NCBI GenBank assembly: GCA_002454975.1
Contig: DKJZ01000030.1
Coordinates: 1 to 15,547, forward strand
Source of the DNA: Hylemonella sp. UBA6679
GTDB lineage: Bacteria > Pseudomonadota > Gammaproteobacteria > Burkholderiales > Burkholderiaceae_C
Reading direction: 5' to 3'
DNA: 15,547 nucleotides
This document shows positions 13,566-15,547 of the stretch, piece after piece. Position 1 is the stretch's first letter; each line of letters opens with the position of its first letter. The position numbers were made by a program, and so were the translations under genes. The notes under the pieces were generated by a model. It searched no databases. It was not told where the DNA came from and saw only the letters and a list, made by a program, of their open reading frames with translations.

Positions 13566-15464
13566 GTGCTCATGATCGCCGTGCTGGTCGTCGCAAATGC
13601 GTATGGCGGCGCTCTGGCTGCGTCAATGGGGTATTCAGGCACGCTAGCGACGGCGGTGGCCTCAACTGCGATTGCAGTGACGGGCTCTGTACTTGTCAAT
13701 GCCCTGGTGCCGTTGCCAAATCAGGCCTTGCCCTCGGCATCAGCCAACACCACATCCCCCAGCCCGACGTACTCCTTGCAAGCGCGGGGTAACTATGGAC
13801 GCTTGGCGCAACCCGTGCCTGTGATCTATGGCCGCCATCTGGTGTACCCAGATCTGGCCACCATGCCCTATACGGAGTACGAGAACAATGAAGAGTATCT
13901 CCATCAACTGCATGTCATCGGTGTAGGCCAGTTCCAGTTTGAGGAGCTGTCTATCGATGACAGCCCGATCAGCTCGTTCGCGGAGGTGCAAGCGCAGGTG
14001 ATTGAGCCAGGCGGCCAAAACACATTGTTCAATCCTGATGTGGTTACGGCCCCGGAGGTCTCGGGACAGGAGTTGATTGCTGTTAGCGATACAGGAGCCA
14101 TCGTCGGTCCCTTTGCCCTAAATCCGGTGGGCACACAGATCAATCAGGTCGGTGTCGATGTGGTGATGTTGCGCGGTCTTTACTATGCCAATGACAGTGG
14201 CGCTTTGGAAAGCCGATCGGTGCAGTGGCGGGTTGAGGTGCGAAGCATTAACGATGATGGGGATGCCATCTCGGGTTGGCTTCATTTGGCAGACGAGACC
14301 TACTCAGCTGCAACCAATACCGCGCAGCGCCTGTCGTTCAAGTACTCGGTGACACCTGGGCGTTATGAGATCCGCCTGCAGCGCCTTGATGCACGGGATA
14401 CCAGCAATCGGGCTGGTCATGAGTTGCGTTGGGGGCAAGCCAAGGGATATTTGGCTGGATCCCAACTGCCCACTGATCTGACTTACTTGGCGCTCAGGAT
14501 GCGCGCTACCGACAACTTGTCGCAGCGTTCCTCACGGTTGGTCAACTGCCTGGTGACGCGCAAGCTCTCAAGTTGGAGTTCAAGCTCTGGATGGTCTGCA
14601 CCGCAACCAACCCGCTCGATTGCTTGGGCCTTCGCGGATGCTGTTAAGTCCAGTTACGGCGCAGGTCTGCCTGACCGGCAATTGGACCTGTCAGCCTTGG
14701 TGCGTTTGGATGCGGTGTGGTCTGCTCGAGGGGATACCTTCAATGCAGTGTTTGATCAGAACCAGACGGTGTGGGACGCCTTGGGGCAGATTGCCCGGAC
14801 TGGGCGTGCCGTGCCGTTTTTGCAAGGCGGGATTGTTCGCATCGTTCGCGATGAACCCAAGACCATCCCGGTGGCGCTCTTTTCTGCACGAAATATCGTG
14901 CGCAACAGCTTGAAGATTCAGTACCTGATGGCAGGCGATGCGACAGCGGATGCGGTCACGATCGAATACGTCAACTCCAAGAGCTGGAAGCCTGACGAGT
15001 TCACAGTGGCGTTGCCTGGATCCCAGGCTGTCAAGCCTGCTCGCGTGAGATTGTTTGGCTGTGCCGAAAAGATAAAAGCGGCGCTGGTCGTTGCCAAGCA
15101 AGAGCAGCGTGTCGCAGACATCCGTCAATCACAAACTCAAATCAATCAGGACATTTCTTATGACTTTGAAGAAAAAAAGAAGCTGCTGGTGGGCCTTCGC
15201 TCTGCCATTCGCACTGGCACTGTCGGGGTGCGCCTCGAGCCCAGCCACAGTCTTGACGCCTTGCCCGTCATTCCCTCGGTTACCGATCGAGCTGCAGCAG
15301 TCGCCTCCGACGCTGTATCTGATCCCGCAGGCACTGCGTCCGCAACCGGCTGCGAGCAATTAGCCATTGATGCAGCACAGACCACGCTGATGGTTTTGGA
15401 GTTTCAGAGATGGCATGCCAAGCAAACCCAACAGATGTCGCTTGAAACTGGATCTGATCCATAG
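13566..15464 (+). pseudogene. Chimera: truncated phage tail-tip J protein fused in frame to the C-terminal part of an Rz-like i-spanin
   Basis: 632 codons from GTG 13566 (ATG 13572 also possible); no good ribosome site. Residues 1 to about 499 are a TipJ/lambda gpJ-type tail-tip protein: hydrophobic start LMIAVLVVANAYGG, then SPTYSLQARGNYGRLAQPVP, VIYGRHLVYPD, YTEYENNEEYLHQLHVIGVG, and on to DAVTIEYVNSKSWKPDE and VRLFGC. Full-length J proteins usually exceed 1000 residues. J-type sequence (GGNPLRTV) continues in frame upstream of the start, inside the stalk gene, so the 5' part is missing. From about residue 502 the sequence changes to an Rz-like pattern: coiled coil KQEQRVADIRQSQTQINQDI, EEKKKLLVGLRSAIRTGTVG, and a C-terminal ~60 residues of Rz type, but without the Rz N-terminal membrane anchor. 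Unlikely to work as either protein. Confidence 0.72.
15160..15363 (+). CDS. Rz1-like outer-membrane lipoprotein (o-spanin), embedded in the Rz frame
   Basis: 67 residues from ATG 15160, with AGGA at 15148-15151, 8 nt upstream. It has a basic start (MTLKKKR), a hydrophobic stretch (WWAFALPFALA) and the lipobox LSGC with Cys24 as the lipidated residue. The mature part is short and proline-rich (CASSPATVLTPCPSFPRLPI), as in Rz1 o-spanins that bridge to Rz across the periplasm at the last step of host lysis. It lies entirely within, and in the +1 frame of, the Rz-like part of the upstream chimera, the classic embedded Rz/Rz1 arrangement. This supports both assignments. Rz1 itself looks intact, but its partner Rz has lost its membrane anchor. 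Confidence 0.8.
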   Translation: MTLKKKRSCWWAFALPFALALSGCASSPATVLTPCPSFPRLPIELQQSPPTLYLIPQALRPQPAASN

Positions 15465-15481
15465 CGCACATTGATACCTTA

Positions 15482-15536
15482 GACCCCGTCTTCATTGGCT
15501 TCCCTTCATGGGCAGCGGGTGAAGGCGGGGTCTTTT
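15482..15536 (+). terminator. Rho-independent terminator closing the prophage remnant
   Basis: GACCCCG-T-CTTCA (15482-15494) pairs with TGAAG-G-CGGGGTC (15520-15532), giving a 12-bp stem with one mismatch, followed by TTTTG. It lies 18 bp past the stop of the J::Rz frame. Confidence 0.8.
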
Positions 15537-15547
15537 GTCGTTTGTGC

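Noticed and set aside
12596..13792. 398-codon plus-strand frame rich in Arg/Pro/Gln
   Set aside because: It is a frame shadow of the repetitive Ala/Ser/Thr stalk codons; no ribosome site and no protein-like features.
10700..15536. A functional tailocin or complete prophage
   Set aside because: Only fragments of tail and lysis genes are present; no sheath, tube, tape measure, capsid, terminase or holin is visible in the window.

Overview
The window is an accessory region from a Gram-negative bacterium, most likely a betaproteobacterium of the Burkholderiales (Comamonadaceae-like). This guess rests on the moderately high GC, the CadR/PbrR-type operator, the DUF2924-recombinase cassette and the style of the phage tail proteins. 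No chromosomal housekeeping gene is visible, and no taxonomic marker (rRNA, tRNA) is present.

Layout. (1) Bases 1-256 are the left end of an IS21-family insertion sequence, with the 5' end of istA on the minus strand and the terminal repeats. It abuts the 3' end of the next gene within about 20 bp. (2) Bases 276-3952 hold a divergent module. Two unrecognised minus-strand genes encode a 414-aa protein and a 312-aa protein with a CxxC zinc-finger-like motif. They face an XRE-type repressor and an ImmA/IrrE metalloprotease on the plus strand. Overlaps or near-overlaps within each pair suggest two operons from a shared control region. (3) Bases 4129-4734 encode a 201-aa conserved-looking protein of unknown function. 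(4) Bases 4883-7456 are a compact recombinase cassette: small protein, DUF2924 protein, large serine recombinase and HTH protein, with ATGA overlaps. (5) Bases 7624-10487 are a divergent heavy-metal efflux pair: a Cd/Zn/Pb P1B-type ATPase (minus) and its MerR-family regulator (plus), with a textbook 19-bp-spacer operator/promoter between them. (6) Bases about 10.7-15.54 kb are the wreck of a siphophage-like prophage: antirepressor, tail protein, tail-fibre stalk, tail-tip J protein and spanins.

The most unusual part is the prophage remnant. It appears to carry three separate deletion junctions: an in-frame antirepressor::tail-protein chimera (near 11332), a stalk/J junction that removed the stalk's 3' end and J's 5' end (near 13545), and an in-frame J::Rz (i-spanin) chimera (near 15063). 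An intact Rz1-like lipoprotein is still embedded in the +1 frame of the Rz portion. A strong terminator closes the locus. The other candidate for an undescribed system is the divergent zinc-finger/414-aa plus XRE/ImmA module, which has the organisation of an inducible MGE-control, toxin-antitoxin or defence locus but whose two minus-strand genes I cannot assign.
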